64,000 nt of DNA from Toxonevra muliebris (GCA_963691655.1 OY829326.1:148756998-148820997), one strand, 5' to 3'. Counted from the first letter of the stretch, positions 1 to 12,558 are shown. Translations and numbers: made by a program. The notes: generated by a model not told the origin, from the letters alone.

Positions 1-1710
1 GGCAAAGTCAAATGTGCCCCGGTGTCAAAGGTACCCCACTTTACCCTAGTATAATTCAAAGATTTTTCTGACTCGCTTTGGGTTTTAAATACAACATTAC
101 AGCATTTTTTTCTTCTCGATTTGTAGTAATCCAATATAAATCGACAACCATTTGTCCACAATTTCAATTTGTTATTTCAATAACTTGTTGCTAGATCTTC
201 ATAAAAGAACACCGGTTGCATCCATTTTCAATATGAAAAATATTTATCAGAACTGGTCGAAAGTCTACCCAGTCACTAAGATGTAAGGAAAGGCTACCCA
301 AAGTCTGCTAAGTTGGTTGGAAAAATTTAATTTTCATTATTTTCAATATGTTTCTGCCCACCTCACAAAATACTCCCCAAAAACGACTTTTGATGGATGG
401 ATTTGCACCTTTTTAAACCCCATACCATAGACTGCTGCTTGATTTCCGGGTTGTAGGTACTTATAAAACCAAGCTTCATTACAATTTCGCTAAACGTGCT
501 AGGTTTGGTTAGGCAAAACGAATATGTACATCTTTTTGACTGTCATTCAAAATTTATGTAACCCATTGGGCAGATTTCTTCGTGTATTCAATATGATTTT
601 CTAGTAATCGTGGCGCAGCCATGCCATGCAATTCCAAATAAATTTTTGAATCTCAGTTCAAAGTACCAATAATATATATTTATCTATCTGGATCTTCAAC
701 AATTTTAGACTTTACCGTGCCCAAGGGGCATTTATATCATCGGTCGCAGATTTAGGGTAGACTCCACGAGGATCATCCTCTACAGAAAAATTTTCGGTCT
801 GCATTTTGGCATTTGTGAGAAATTTACACTAGCTTAAGCTGACGTTGAAATAAGTAAATAATGACAAATTGAATTTCTTGCTGTGTTAATTACATCTGTA
901 TTGTACTTTTGAAGTGAAACTTTTTTAGATGGCAAAGGCATGCTTTGCGTACCTGTAAAAATTAAAACAAATAAAAATAATGAAGATCCACTTATTTTTA
1001 TTTGCAACATAAAAATATAAATATTTTCAACCGTCAACTAGCAATTATTTGGGCATGTGCATTTATCTACCTCATTCCTCGTTATCAATTATTTCTTTAT
1101 TTTAAATTCCACAATTGCTGAAGAATGTTTGTGTACTCTAAAGTGCTTACCCTTGCATTATCTTTAATCTGAGAGAAATCTTAGAAACCATGGAAAATCC
1201 CCTTCATCTGGCAACTTCTTCCACATACGTACATATGTATTTCTGCATTTCTTCTGCTAGTTTTTCTACAGCTCTTACATATGTAGGTATTTGTAGTTGT
1301 AGATGATCTTTTTTGTTTTTGTAATTGTTGTTGTTTTTGCTGGTAATACTGCTTTTGTTTATGCTGCGGCTTACAAAAATACAAATACCTCAACAAAAAC
1401 CAACAACAGCAACAACAACAGAAAAGAAGATTGAAGAAAGAAATAATATAAGCTGCTACCGTTTCGTCATCCTTTTGGGAAATTCCAGTTTATTATACTG
1501 ACGGGCAGTACAGGTGTGATGCTGGTAGTATTCGGAGTAGTAGTAGTTATTGTTGTAGTGGTGGTGATAGTAATATGTATATATACCATAGTGTTCGGTG
1601 GTGATTGTATTAATGCTTTTGTTTTCAGTTGTAAAATTGACATGAAACCTGAAATGTTCGTTTGTATATTCAGTGAGACACAACACGTATACAAATATAT
1701 GTGTACGAAT
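1..1710. other. AT-rich non-coding stretch with simple repeats
   Basis: No credible coding sequence is visible; all open stretches are short and low in complexity. From about 1316 to 1430 the DNA is rich in GTT/CAA triplets, and 1516-1580 is a GTA/GTT-rich tract. These look like microsatellite decay. Nothing else is recognised. Confidence 0.6.
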
Positions 1711-2895
1711 CAGGGGCGGATACAAGGGGGATGGGGGGAGAAGGGGGAAATAACCACCCCCCCCCCCCTCTCCAAAAGATTTTTAAACACTTAAAAATTT
1801 AATAACTTAAGGTAAACATAATTGTTCTTGTTGTTTTTAGTTATTACGATTTACTTTCAATTATAAGAATAAGGAATAATCTTGCTCGTTAAACCACTTT
1901 CCTTCCCTATGGAAATATGCTGAAATAATAATGATACCTAAACCAAATAAAACCTGAAAACTCAGTGCCCTCATATAGACCTATAAGTTTGCTGACAATA
2001 TTCTCGAAAATATTCGAAGTAGTAGATTGCTAATAATACAAGAAAATAAGAATATAGTTTCGAATCACCAATCATCATAAACACGGTACTCCTGAGCAAT
2101 ATCATCAGTATTGTCACTGACTTTCTGGAATGCAAAAAATATTGCTCTGCCATATTTTTGGACATTCAAGAAGTGTTCGAAAAAGTTTGGCATCAAGGGT
2201 TGTTATACAAATTAAAGAATTTACTTCCAGCGCCATTTTATTTGGTCTTAAAGTCCTATCATTCTAAGTCCAAGTAAATGATGAAACATCAGCCAAATAT
2301 CAATTAAAAGCCGGAGTACCACAGGGCAGTGTTCTGGGTCCTGCTCTTTATTCGAATTTTACCTGCGACTTGCCTTAAACTGATGATGTTACTATAGCTA
2401 CTTATCCAGACGATATTTCCATTTTAGCGTCAAATTAATCTCCTACAGAAGCTCCTAATCTAGTACAGAAACAGCTCGACGACGTTCGACAATGGTAACT
2501 TCGTGGATGAGTGCTTGACTGGAGTTCCATCTGCCATAGCTTCGATCCTCAGATGGGGTTAAATTCTTAAAAAATGTCCAAATGGATTTTTCTAATAAAA
2601 TGGATCATTACGGTGATTTAGTTTTTAAATACGTGACTCAAGTACCAGTTCAATGGTTTTATTCCCAGGTAGAGAATTGAAAAATAATATGTTTCGGGTC
2701 GATACAAAGAAAATCCCAGATGGGAAAGAGAAAATTTGAATACAGAGTAGGAATCAGCGACTTTAAATTATTCTTAAAATTTTACTAATCCTTGCCCCAT
2801 TATAAACCAATCTAAAGCCGAAAACTGAATAAATTGTTATATTTTCCACCCCCCCCTCCCCCCCCCCAAAAAAATGTTTCTTGTATCCGCCATTG
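1711..2895. mobile_element. hAT-like element with terminal inverted repeats and 8-bp target duplication
   Basis: The left end reads CAGGGGCGGATACAAG (1711-1726) and the reverse complement of the right end reads CAATGGCGGATACAAG (2880-2895), a 16-bp inverted repeat with two mismatches. The flanking 8-mers are GTACGAAT (1703-1710) and GTACGTAT (2896-2903), 7 of 8 identical, and both fit the hAT target consensus nTnnnnAn. Ends starting CAGNG and 8-bp duplications are hAT hallmarks. Inside there is no hAT transposase; instead there is a decayed jockey-type reverse transcriptase, so either a LINE jumped into a small non-autonomous hAT or the element carried it. The subterminal DNA has G runs on the left and C runs on both sides. 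Class assignment is from ends only. Confidence 0.72.
1898..2510 (+). pseudogene. Jockey-type LINE reverse transcriptase remnant
   Basis: Translation in shifting frames gives an ordered set of jockey-clade reverse-transcriptase blocks: FPSLWKYAEIIMIPKPNK, then SYRPISLLTIFSKIFE (about 1968-2015), then DIQEVFEKVWHQGLLYKLK (2161 on), then AGVPQGSVLGPALYS (about 2310-2355), then TYPDDISILAS (about 2400-2432). The catalytic YADD is changed to YPDD at 2403-2414. Several stops and at least two frameshifts (one near 2270) make it dead. The endonuclease and C-terminal parts are missing. It lies wholly inside the hAT-like inverted repeats. I am confident it is a jockey-like RT but not of the exact family. 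Confidence 0.85.
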
Positions 2896-3239
2896 GTACG
2901 TATGTATGTGTGGTAGGGCTTCATTATTTTGTTTCCTGCACATAAAATCCCTTTTTCTTTTTTTTCCATTCCTCCATGAAATTAAATGACGTGTATAACA
3001 ATTTTGGATAATAAAATTTAAAATATGCCTGCAACGGTTTTATTCTAGTTAACAATCTATGTTGTCAATCGTAGTATCTTAGAATGCAAGTAATGAAACA
3101 ACTTTCAATTTAAATCAAATCAGAAAAGAATTTCCTGTTTTTACTAACTTTTTAATTTTGCTATCTCAATTCAACAAGTTTGTCTATTTGCATGTCCTTT
3201 ATACATTTCCAGAAACATAAGCCGATCTTAGCCAAATTG
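2896..3239. other. AT-rich non-coding spacer
   Basis: Nothing recognised beyond a short TATG-rich stretch next to the hAT-like right end. Confidence 0.5.
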
Positions 3240-3860
3240 AGTTTTCCGTCTCCGGAAAATGTCGCAATTTAAAAATAAAGAGTTTGGGCAAGTGGGCGTG
3301 GAACTTCTCATACAACTTAAATTCTTTTTTTTCTATATCTCCGCAATTATTTACAGTACAGTGCTGAGGTTTAATACAAGGATGCTGATAGACAACGTCA
3401 TGCCACAGGAAAACAATCAATAAGATCGGAAAAAGGGCATGGCACTTCTCATATAACCTGAAATGTAATTACTGAATATCTAAGGAACTATTTGTGGTAC
3501 GGCTTTAAGGTTTAATATGAAAAAATTATTTGTTAATGGCATTTTGTGCAAATAACTTGGAAACTTTCAAAAAAATGAATTGTTAAAACGACGTAACTGG
3601 GGAACTATAGTAAAACAATGAAATTTGCGTGTGAAAGCTAGATGTTATTGGTTGGGCAGATCTAAGTCTGTTTTGAACAAGTGGAAATGGCTCTCTCCTA
3701 CAACTGGTTTTCATTTTTCAGTATATCTCCTAAACCATTTACAGTAGAGTACTGAGAACTGGTATTTGGATTGAAAAATATTGCGCAGCACTTCCCATAT
3801 AACTTGAACTTCCATTATTGGATTTATCAGGAACTATTCATGGTGCGGTACTAAGATTTG
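3240..3860. repeat. Degenerate GGGCGTGGCAC-type dispersed repeat block
   Basis: Four related, diverged units begin near 3290, 3430, 3680 and 3785. They share a cue like GGGCGTGGAACTTCTCATA, followed by 'atatctc..aa.catttacagtacagtactgagattt' and 'aggaactattcatggtacgg' type text. A further copy lies at 21250-21410, with GAGGCGTGGCACTTCTCATG. Repeats with GTGGGCGTGGCAC are common in higher flies (from memory of fly genomes). No coding potential is seen. Confidence 0.6.
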
Positions 3861-5968
3861 AAATGAAAATATAATTTGTCAATAGAATTATGTGGGTAAA
3901 ATATGGGTAGGTTCGAGTTAGTCGATATGACACCCCCTAGTCAACCTTGCAGTAGTTATTTGGAAGAATATGGTCGTTTTCAAGCGAATTGTTGTGGCAG
4001 TAGGTGCCATAAATTATTACAAATTATACTAATGTACTTTAAATATTTTGAATGTAGAATTAAAATAACAGCAATGTACGATTGATAATACTAAATGTAA
4101 ATTTGATATGACCTTAATATCGTCGTCGCTCAAGCAGAAATCAATAAGTCCATATTATTTTTTTTAGTTGGATCCGTATTAATTAGCTTCTATAACTCGA
4201 AAGTCATAATAAATTCGATTTTTGATGATGCAGCTAAAACGTATACTTACGTGTGTATCAATCTGTTAGCATTTGAAGTTTTGCCAGTGCTCGTAGCGCA
4301 CCATGCACTGCATAAACTAACTTCATCTCAGAAATTAAAAAAATGGATTCTGCCAGAACGACGACGATATAGAACTAATATTTGGAAATTAAGAAAAAGA
4401 AAACAGGAAATAAAATTTGTTTTTACAAAATGTATCTTATATCTAATTGCACAAATCTCATTTTGTTTATATTAGTTTTTTATTTTTTCCTTGAAGCACA
4501 TTTTTGAGTTTACATACCAAATTTTCTTGAGGCTCACGCTGCATCGATTTACTTTTTAAGATTATTTCTATCGAAATTTTCTATAGTCTCTGCTATAGAA
4601 AAATAAAATTGTTTTCCATTTTTAATCACTTAATGCCTTTTTTCTCTCAATTGACTTTTTGAAACTTGACTAATAAAAAGAAATAATTTTAGTTAACATT
4701 TTTAATGTAAGATTTGCTTGTGGTAATATCAATTCTACAAAAAAAAATATAACAATAATAAGAACATTTGTAATGTATTTTAAACATTTTAAATTGCTAC
4801 TACAATGTAAAAAGGTATCATAATAAATTTAATAGTTTTAATGCAAATTCAATATGAAACATATCAATGTGATATTTTTACCGTAAAAATAGCGTTAAAA
4901 ATGTTAATTTTAAATTGCACTTAACATCGTCAGAGTGTCAGCATTTACATAAATTATGTGAGACACGCTTCAGTACTGATACTGAATAGCTTTCAAATTG
5001 GGGCAGATAAAAAATTGACTTCCAACAGGATGTCATTGGAATCTTCCTAAGAAAAAGAATTAGAATGATTATTTCAAACATATCCATAGCACAAAACATG
5101 AGAACGGTGAACACTTAATGTAACTTTAATGCACGGAGAAGAGGAAGTGATAGAAGTCTAAATTGACAACTTTTGTATGAAACGGTAGTGAAAGCAGGCA
5201 CGTGAACATGGGGAGGTTTTAGGATCTTAACCCCCTTCCTCTTCCACCCCCAGACAGCCCAATTTTAATTTTTTATGGTAAATGAACTTTTCGACTTTTA
5301 GAAAAGAAATGTAATTTGAATAAAAGCTCATTATATAAATAATCTAATACAAGAGATTCCTTTTTTAATAAAAATGTTGCGCAAAATAGAGAAAATATTG
5401 CAAAAAACTGAAGACCAAAGACCAATGACAAAAAAGGATATTTGCTGAGAACCACCAAAAGTTAAGGATCAAAAAGAGAGTTTGATTACGGTACCTACGA
5501 ACAGATTTTTGATACATAGGTATGTCCTACCCATTCCGATTATTTTAATATTACAATGTATATTTAAAAATATTATTCTCTAATTTTTAGTATAAAATTA
5601 TAAATCAAATCCTTTTCATATCCAAATAAAGCGTAAGAATATAAATTTAATTTGAGTACTTAATTATGCAAGCTAAAGTTCAACTATTTTAGCATCACAT
5701 ATCCCAGTGCAAAACCTAAAATCTATAAACGTTAGTGTTCAGAACAACACACATACATATGTATGCATCATAGTTAAGATGGACTACTATCTGATTCAGA
5801 AAAGAAGCAAAGCTGATTTAATTGATTCGAAATTACTTCTTGCAGGCAATTTCATATATAAAAATAGTAAGCAGAAAGGATAAAATAAAAAGCAGAAATT
5901 GTAAATAGTTAATAAATTACTTAAAATTTTAGTTAGCTTTTTATGCTGGGTGTGGTTGCTGGGTGTGG
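3861..5968. other. AT-rich non-coding stretch
   Basis: Two kilobases with no recognised gene or clear mobile element. It contains A/T homopolymers, a CATACATATGTATG microsatellite at about 5751-5766, and a 12-bp tandem duplication GCTGGGTGTGGT at about 5945-5970 just before the SINE. Confidence 0.5.
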
Positions 5969-6297
5969 TCGCCGTAGCCTAGTGTTTAGTGTGTTAAACT
6001 GCTACGCAGAGGTGCCCGAGTTAATATCTCGGCACGGTAAAAAAAAAAAAAAAAAAACAAAAATAGAAAATAAAAATTTTTCTACACGGCACCACCTCTT
6101 GGCTGGCAATGGCAAACCTCCAAGAGTAAAAAAATTGCCTATGCAAAAACTTTTCACTTCGCCATTCGGATTCGGCCTAAAACTATAGGTCCCTTCCATT
6201 CGTGTATAAATATAACTCACGCAACATGAATGGATGCGAAAAGCTCGGCCTTGGCCCTCCATGGGCTGTTGTGCCATAATAGTAGTAGTAGTAGCAG
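5969..6297 (+). mobile_element. tRNA-derived SINE, family A, plus strand
   Basis: The 5' head (5969-6036) resembles a tRNA: an A-box-like TAGCCTAGTGTTTAG and a decayed B box around GAGTTAATATCTCGG. A poly-A linker follows (6039-6056). The body (6098-6193) carries GGCTGGCAATGGCAAACC, a TAAAAAAATTGCC block, CGCCATTCGGATTCGGC and a TAGGTCC motif. The tail includes CACGCAACATGAATGG and ends in a TAG triplet run near 6280-6297. A second copy lies antisense at 57315-57527. The body is shared with SINE family B. SINEs are copied by LINE machinery; no protein is encoded. No target duplication was found. Confidence 0.75.
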
Positions 6298-9200
6298 TTT
6301 TCATGCTGGGATATGCGACTATAAATTGGTGTGTATATGTATTTGAAAATACCTCACCGCAACAAAACCGATTTATGTCAATATGCATAAGCATAAACAC
6401 GAAATCGCATGAAATACAACGCTGCAAATAGCAACAACAAACAACTGCAACTAAAACTGAATGAATGACTGACTGACTAAATGGCAGGTGGTTGATGTTT
6501 AGGTGAGCAAAACTGTATTATTCTCTTTCTAAATTATACAATGAATGATTGACTAAATGAGTGACGTACATTCGCACTCATTATTGACATCAACTTATAA
6601 TTTACATCTATTGGGGATTATTGCTACAAGGGTAACACCACAAAAAGGGTTAAGTTGGTATATATACTTGCAAAGTAACTGTCAATATTATTGGCACCTT
6701 TGGTTTGCCAGATATTCATTCACATACATTCATAAACATACATATATATACTTTATATACAAGTGCATATATTTTTAGTATGTAGTTCTGTGTTTAGCAT
6801 ACCCTGCACTTTACAAGCTCATAAATAATAATCTGTTACCTAGGTTAGGTTGCTTGGTATGTATGTATTTGGGTATTTATAGGTGTTTTGTAAATTTTAC
6901 TTCGCTTCCATGTAAGCTTAGCTACGCTTAAGTAACAACACGTTAGTTTTTTTTTTTTTTGTTTTGTTGCACATGAGTTTCCTGTTTGGGGAACTCTTTT
7001 GTACCGACTAGCAAAGAAATTTGTCAGAAATTATAGCGTCGTCGTCGTTACTGTGCACTTGTGGTTTTCTAGATATTTTTGTTTAAGAATTTTAGCAAAA
7101 ATAATAAGAAAGTAAATGTGGATTTTCTTCTTTTTTTTTAGAAAATATGATTTATTTTATAAATGCAAAAAATTAATAAATTATAAATTGGCACTTATTT
7201 AAATTCAATATTATTCAATATTAATTATTGTGTTGCTATTTGAAACTGAAAAAAATGAAGCTGGCAATTTGGGCTACATGTGGTATGAGTAATATTTTTG
7301 TTTTTAAAGTATGAGAAAATGTACAGAAAACTTTTATTTTATTTCCGATGTTCTTTTCGTTGCTATTATTCATACTATAAGTTATTCTTTACTGCTCTTA
7401 GGATATTTTATGATTAATTTAATTTACTTTGAACTAATAACTATAAGAAGATTTATTCTCGTAGGTACTACATGTGGTATGAGTAATTACATTTACTCAA
7501 ATTCAGAGCACATAAAATTGGCTAAATTCAAATATCATTTAAAAATTCGTATATATTCATAAAATTCATGACAGCTTAAGCATCTGCATGTCAAAGTAAG
7601 TGAAAAAGAAAGAGAGGGACACAAAGTGAGGTAGAGAGAAAATAACACATGCAGCAGCTGCATAAATTTTATAGCATGCAGCAGCAGCAGAATCAGAACA
7701 ACAACCATACATATAAAAAAGGAGAAAATGTTTAATTTATTCTAAAACAGTTTAAATAAATTAAATTCAACCGCAAAGCCAAAGCTAAACCTCACATAAA
7801 TTCACATGCACATATACAATACTTACACAATACATACATATAAACGAGGATATATATATATATGCATATACATGTGTATGTATATGTTTGTATATGAATG
7901 AGTTAACATATGAGTATAAATCTTGCGCGGAAAAGGAATTTAATTTCAAATAAAATTGCTTACAAAAGTTTATAGCATCTTTATGAGGCTCCAAAATTAC
8001 AACCAACGAACGACGAAATTTATTGCTGTATATACACACACACAAACATACGTTCAAAAGCCACGCACATATACATACACACACATGAAAACATATACAG
8101 CTATATTTGTGCGTGTATTCATAGACAAAAACTTTGTGCAAAATTGTGTTATTTAATGCGTTTAACCACGTTGCACACAGAACAATAGCATCAACAGCAA
8201 CAGCAACAACAACAGCTATAACAACAAAATTATTGTAAAACTTACTTTAAAATGTTGTAATTGTATTTATTTTCATTGTTATTTCCTGCCCGAAACAAAA
8301 CAAAACAAAAAAAAAATAATAAAATATATTTTTATATCAATAAAATTTACGCAAAACTTTTTTGCAGTTTCATCAAAGTTCTCAAACACATACATACAAC
8401 AATGATTACTTTTAAAGCTTATTGCAGCAGGCAGTAAAAAGAAATCAACAATAACAAAAACAACAACAATAACTTTGTCAAATGTAAATAAAACTGTGCC
8501 ACAAAAACAAAAAACATAAGAATAAAAACAAGAACGAAAACGAAAAACCGAACTTCATTCAAATAAACGTAAAATACGGGCAGGCAGTAAACTCAAACAC
8601 GCAGACATTAAGTCCACCACGCAGACTGGACCGCAATGAGGCGTGGCACAGGCAGCAACTGCAGCATGATTGCAATTTCGCTCTCAGCTCAACTTAGCGT
8701 TGTAATAAATGAATGAATGTGAAAATCTTCAGACAAAGTGAAAATCATCTTCAGCTTTATTCACACACACACACACAATTCTTCGGCTGCTTCCTCTTAA
8801 TCGGGCTGGCTGCATTATGCAGCGTCTACACATGCATGCAAGCAGGTATATATATTCTACTTTTATTTTAATGGCATTCATCCATTTTCATTTCTTTTTC
8901 TTTACCTTTTTCCTTTCCTTTTTTTTGGTTTTTTGTTTGTTCTTTTTTTTTTATTATTTTTCTGCCTTACTTAAAGACATTTTACTTTCATTTGTTTGCT
9001 TGTTTGCGTTTCATTCGCTTAAGTGCTTCCTTGATTGTATATACCTACTAGATATACATAGAGCACTTGGCCAAATGTATTACCTTCTATCCGCTACTAG
9101 CTAGCTATAGCTGCCCATTTACTTCCAAGGACCATGGTGGTTTTTTACGTAGTTTTTTTATGCCTGCTCTCTTCTCTACTTAGTAGTTACTTCCGCTATT

Positions 9201-9655
9201 GTTGATTTTAATGTCTCACTGTTGCTTCTTCGAGCAGAGTAAAATTCTGCTGATGCTGCTGCTGCTACTGGTGCGTACTTGAAAAATTGTTACTGCTGCT
9301 GTTGCTATACGTTTAAATTACTTAAGCATATTGACAGAAAATCCATCAAGGAAATGTTTGAAATTTAATGTGGTTTAAATATTAAGTATCTACTTATATC
9401 TTTTATCTTTTGAGAGTTTTTCAAAGACAAAATCAAGTATTTTTTCTGTCTAGGTGAAGAATATATACTATATTATTGGAAAATAATTCATACCTAGAAT
9501 TTATGTAATCAATAAATTTCGCCTTTTTTAAAAAACATCTGATCCTAGTTAAGAACTGAAACAAATGCCAAATCATATGAAACTTCTCAGAAGCAACTTC
9601 GCCAAGAGAAAGAGTGCTCAAACGATCATTGTGTATATTTAGGTGGCCACTGCTA
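6298..9655. other. Non-coding region rich in microsatellites
   Basis: No credible gene. It holds CAG/CAA triplet patches (7675-7700, 8185-8230, 8415-8475), TATA/CATA runs (7850-7890), a CA run (8762-8777), CTG patches (9250-9310) and long T runs. The only structured item I see is a 20-bp exact direct repeat at 7274-7293 and 7468-7487, listed separately. Confidence 0.5.
7274..7487. repeat. 20-bp exact direct repeat around 174 bp
   Basis: CTACATGTGGTATGAGTAAT occurs at 7274-7293 and again at 7468-7487. The core TGGTATGAGTAAT also appears on the minus strand near 11665-11677. The intervening 174 bp is AT-rich with no recognised product. It could be a target duplication, a local duplication, or part of an unrecognised repeat. 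Confidence 0.6.
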
Positions 9656-9890
9656 CTTTATACTAATTTCTAGATATCATTTTCTCTCTATTCTCATTCT
9701 TCTCTCTTTTCCGAATTGTTCTCTCTCTGGCTCATTTTCCCAATTGCTCTCTTTTTTACTCTGTAGCCTTCCGCTCATTCTTCTCACTTTATCTGCCTTC
9801 TTTCCTCTCCAACTCTTATTCCATTTTTCTTCCGGGTTGCTGTCTCTCTCTTTCCCCCATCTTCCCTTATTTCCTTCTCATTTCTATAAA
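9656..9890. repeat. Pyrimidine-rich tract (TCTC/TTCC)
   Basis: About 230 bp are almost purely C and T on the plus strand, built from diverged CTCTCTCTT, CCAATTG and TTCTCATTC pieces. Strand asymmetry of this length suggests a decayed CT microsatellite or minisatellite. Confidence 0.6.
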
Positions 9891-10369
9891 AAAAAAATAC
9901 ACATCACTACATTCAGAGTTTAAATTTTTTTAATTATTTTACATGATTTTTGATTTGAAAAAAATAACAAAAAAAGTTTTAATTCATTCTATTAACTTCC
10001 TTCTATAAAAAAAAAATAGGTACAGCAAACCGAAAATCAGATATTGTGCACATTCAGCAGTAGAAAAAAAAAACAAAAGAAAGTTTCAAGTTTGATGAAA
10101 ACAAAAACACTTCGAAAACATAGAAAATATATTTTGAAAACTTTCCAAAAAAACTCTCTTGGAATTTCAGCGAAGTTTTAAAAAAATATAAATTACACTA
10201 AAAATTAATGAGTTAGATTTTTTTATGCAAATAGTTAAACGCTTTTTGTAGTGAAACTGATGAAGTTCAATTCAAATAAAGAACAAAATGCAGCAAGTTT
10301 TTGAGGGAAGAATGTAACTCAATATGACATTTTCAAGCAGGAATAAAAACGAAATAAATATTTTCTGTT
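9891..10369. other. A/T-rich non-coding spacer
   Basis: A-run and T-run rich DNA; two near-identical 'TTCTATAAAAAAAAAAT' pieces at about 9882-9898 and 10002-10018. No gene seen. Confidence 0.4.
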
Positions 10370-10600
10370 CTCCTCGGTTAATTGGTTTTCGATTAATTGA
10401 CATTTGGTTAATTGCTTTCACTATTTAATTAGGTCTGAATTTATGACAATTTAAATTTTAACTGAATGTATTCACACCATTCCCCGATTAATAACCTTCG
10501 CTTAATTGAGTTTACCGTTTAATTGCATAAGAAAAATTCTACTACTATCCACAATATTTACCCAGTTAATTAAACACTTTCAATCCAATATTTCCCACCG
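10370..10600. repeat. Cluster of TTAATTG / GATTAATTG motifs
   Basis: Within about 210 bp, the motif GGTTAATTG, GATTAATTG, CTTAATTGAG or GTTTAATTG occurs about eight times, mostly in the same orientation. It reads like a degenerate short tandem repeat. The core TAATTG also matches the general homeodomain recognition sequence, so a regulatory role cannot be excluded from sequence alone. Confidence 0.5.
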
Positions 10601-11811
10601 TTGGCCTTAGGTTCATCTAGGGTCCTTGACTTGTTGATATGAACCTTTGGCAATCGGCTTCAAAACATCAAAATAAATTTTTAATCGAAAAATTTAGAAG
10701 TTCTTTTGATTGTTGTGTACTTTTCCATGACAAAAATCTGAGAATTCAGAAACATGTTGCCGTTAGTCGATTTAATGTTTCTTGTCCAAGTTATAGTGCT
10801 GTCTGATGAGTCCACTGGGTTGGCCATCCCAGACCAAAATCAGAAGCAAAACTGCTAACAACAATCAAAATCAGATAAAACACTTATTCGTGATATTATC
10901 GAATGAGTTTCAGTATTACAGGAGTCACTCAAAAAAATTACTTTCGTTATACTTCTTTTATTTGGAGGCTTCGCGCCACTCTTAGTTACTTCCCGGTAAA
11001 GTAGGTATATTTATTTTTATATATGCCAAGAAATACATAGCATAAATATAATGTTACCAGTTGTTGTTTTTCTTTCCTGTCATTTAATGCAATGAGACCA
11101 TAATCTTTTTCTTTGGGCGGACGGCCATAGTAAACAAGGGAAAACTGTTAAAGTGCTTTGCTTATTATCATTATAAGTTTTGTCTTTAAACCAAATGATT
11201 GTATAAGTGAACAAGATGATTTTTTTCATTTAAAGTGTATTCACACATGATTTTACTAAATAATAAATTAGTCAATGACAGCGAAATGATTAATGATTTC
11301 AATTTTACAACCTTTAGTCAAATTTGCTATTCAATAAATGCAATCGCAAAATGTTTTTCATTAAATATGACTTCAATGATTTAAAATCGCAATTAATTGT
11401 ATTATTTTACAGATCTGCAGGGTGTCCTTCTTATTATTATATAATATTATTTCTGAAAATGTTTCATATCTTGTTTTTAATTTTTGTTGGGAAAACTTTT
11501 TGTTATTGGTTATACTCCAATCAAGATGCCTTTTTAATAAGTTCGTACTTATCAAAATCAAATGAAAAATTACTGATTTACGAGCCGATTTACGCTGGAA
11601 TAAATTTTATCCCAAAAATCACATATGTTAGTATTTAATTTTCCGGTGCGTTTGCGCATACAAGATTACTCATACCACCCGCTGTACCTATGCTATAAGC
11701 CGCTTGAAAAAAACAGGCTGTTATTAAGAAAGGTTCATACTAGCTGTCCTTAAAAACTTAATTATAGATCTGAGGAATAGTCTCTTGTGCTAAGAAAGAA
11801 GAGAAATAAGA
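10601..11811. other. Non-coding stretch
   Basis: An AT-rich region without recognised genes. Its right part (from about 11650) leads into the Tc1-like remnant, but a left terminal repeat matching the right one was not found. Confidence 0.45.
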
Positions 11812-12558
11812 GATTAATTGCAGCAGAAATTCAACTGCGATTCAATAAAAAGTCGGTTGTTGAGGCAGAATTTGGATTAAAAACCGTTACTTCGGAATGA
11901 AAAAAAAGCGACGAGACGTCAGTCGACTAAAAATCAAAAGGACTGGAACATCGAACAATTTAAACAACTTGTGTGGACAGACAAATCGAAATTCGGCATT
12001 AAGGAAAAATGCACAAACACGGTGGTGGATGAATGATTGTGTGGGGAATTTTCAGTTATTCAGACGTCGGAAATCTCCACAGACTAAAGGAATGCTTGAG
12101 CAAAACGCTACTTAATCCTAAACTAGCATTGAATTTCTTCTAGCAAAAACTCGATAGTGGGTTCTTTTAGCAGCATTGCAAAGATCCGAAATATACTTCA
12201 AATCTTCAGAGTAATGAAAAATCGAAGAACTCAAAATTATGGTATTCATGTGGGATGAGTTTGATCGCCGTGCCAGGAAAGGTGATCTCAACTTTCAGGA
12301 ACTCTTATAGAGTGTTCCCCTAGATCAATGGAGGTAAATACCTAATTCTGTTTTGGAAAAACTAGTGGAAAAGATTTCATTCATACCAAGGGTGGATTTT
12401 CTGATGAAACTAATAAATAAGTTTTTAATAATGTCTTATTTCAAAATTGTTATCCCCACAATTTTTCATAGTTTTTACTCTGAACTGAATAAAAACTTGA
12501 TTTTTTCCCACTTTATTTGAAAAATTCTGCTATCAGGAAACTTTTTTCGACCGCAGTG
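11812..12558 (+). pseudogene. Decayed Tc1-like (Tc1/mariner) transposase
   Basis: Shifting frames give typical Tc1-like blocks in order: RNKRLIAAEIQLRF (end of the DNA-binding half), DWNIEQFKQLVWTDKSKF (first catalytic Asp region, about 11940), MIVWGIFSYSDVGNLHR, QHCKDPKYTS (family QQDNDPKHTS; the first D of this box is gone), MWDEFDRRARKGD (the WDE region carrying the last acidic residue), and C-terminal KGGFSDETNK with a stop at 12418-12420. A right terminal repeat, CTTTTTTCGACCGCAGTG, ends at 12558 and is followed by TA. Frameshifts, stops and the lost catalytic Asp make it inactive. The left end was not found. Family membership is clear; the subfamily is not. Confidence 0.85.
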
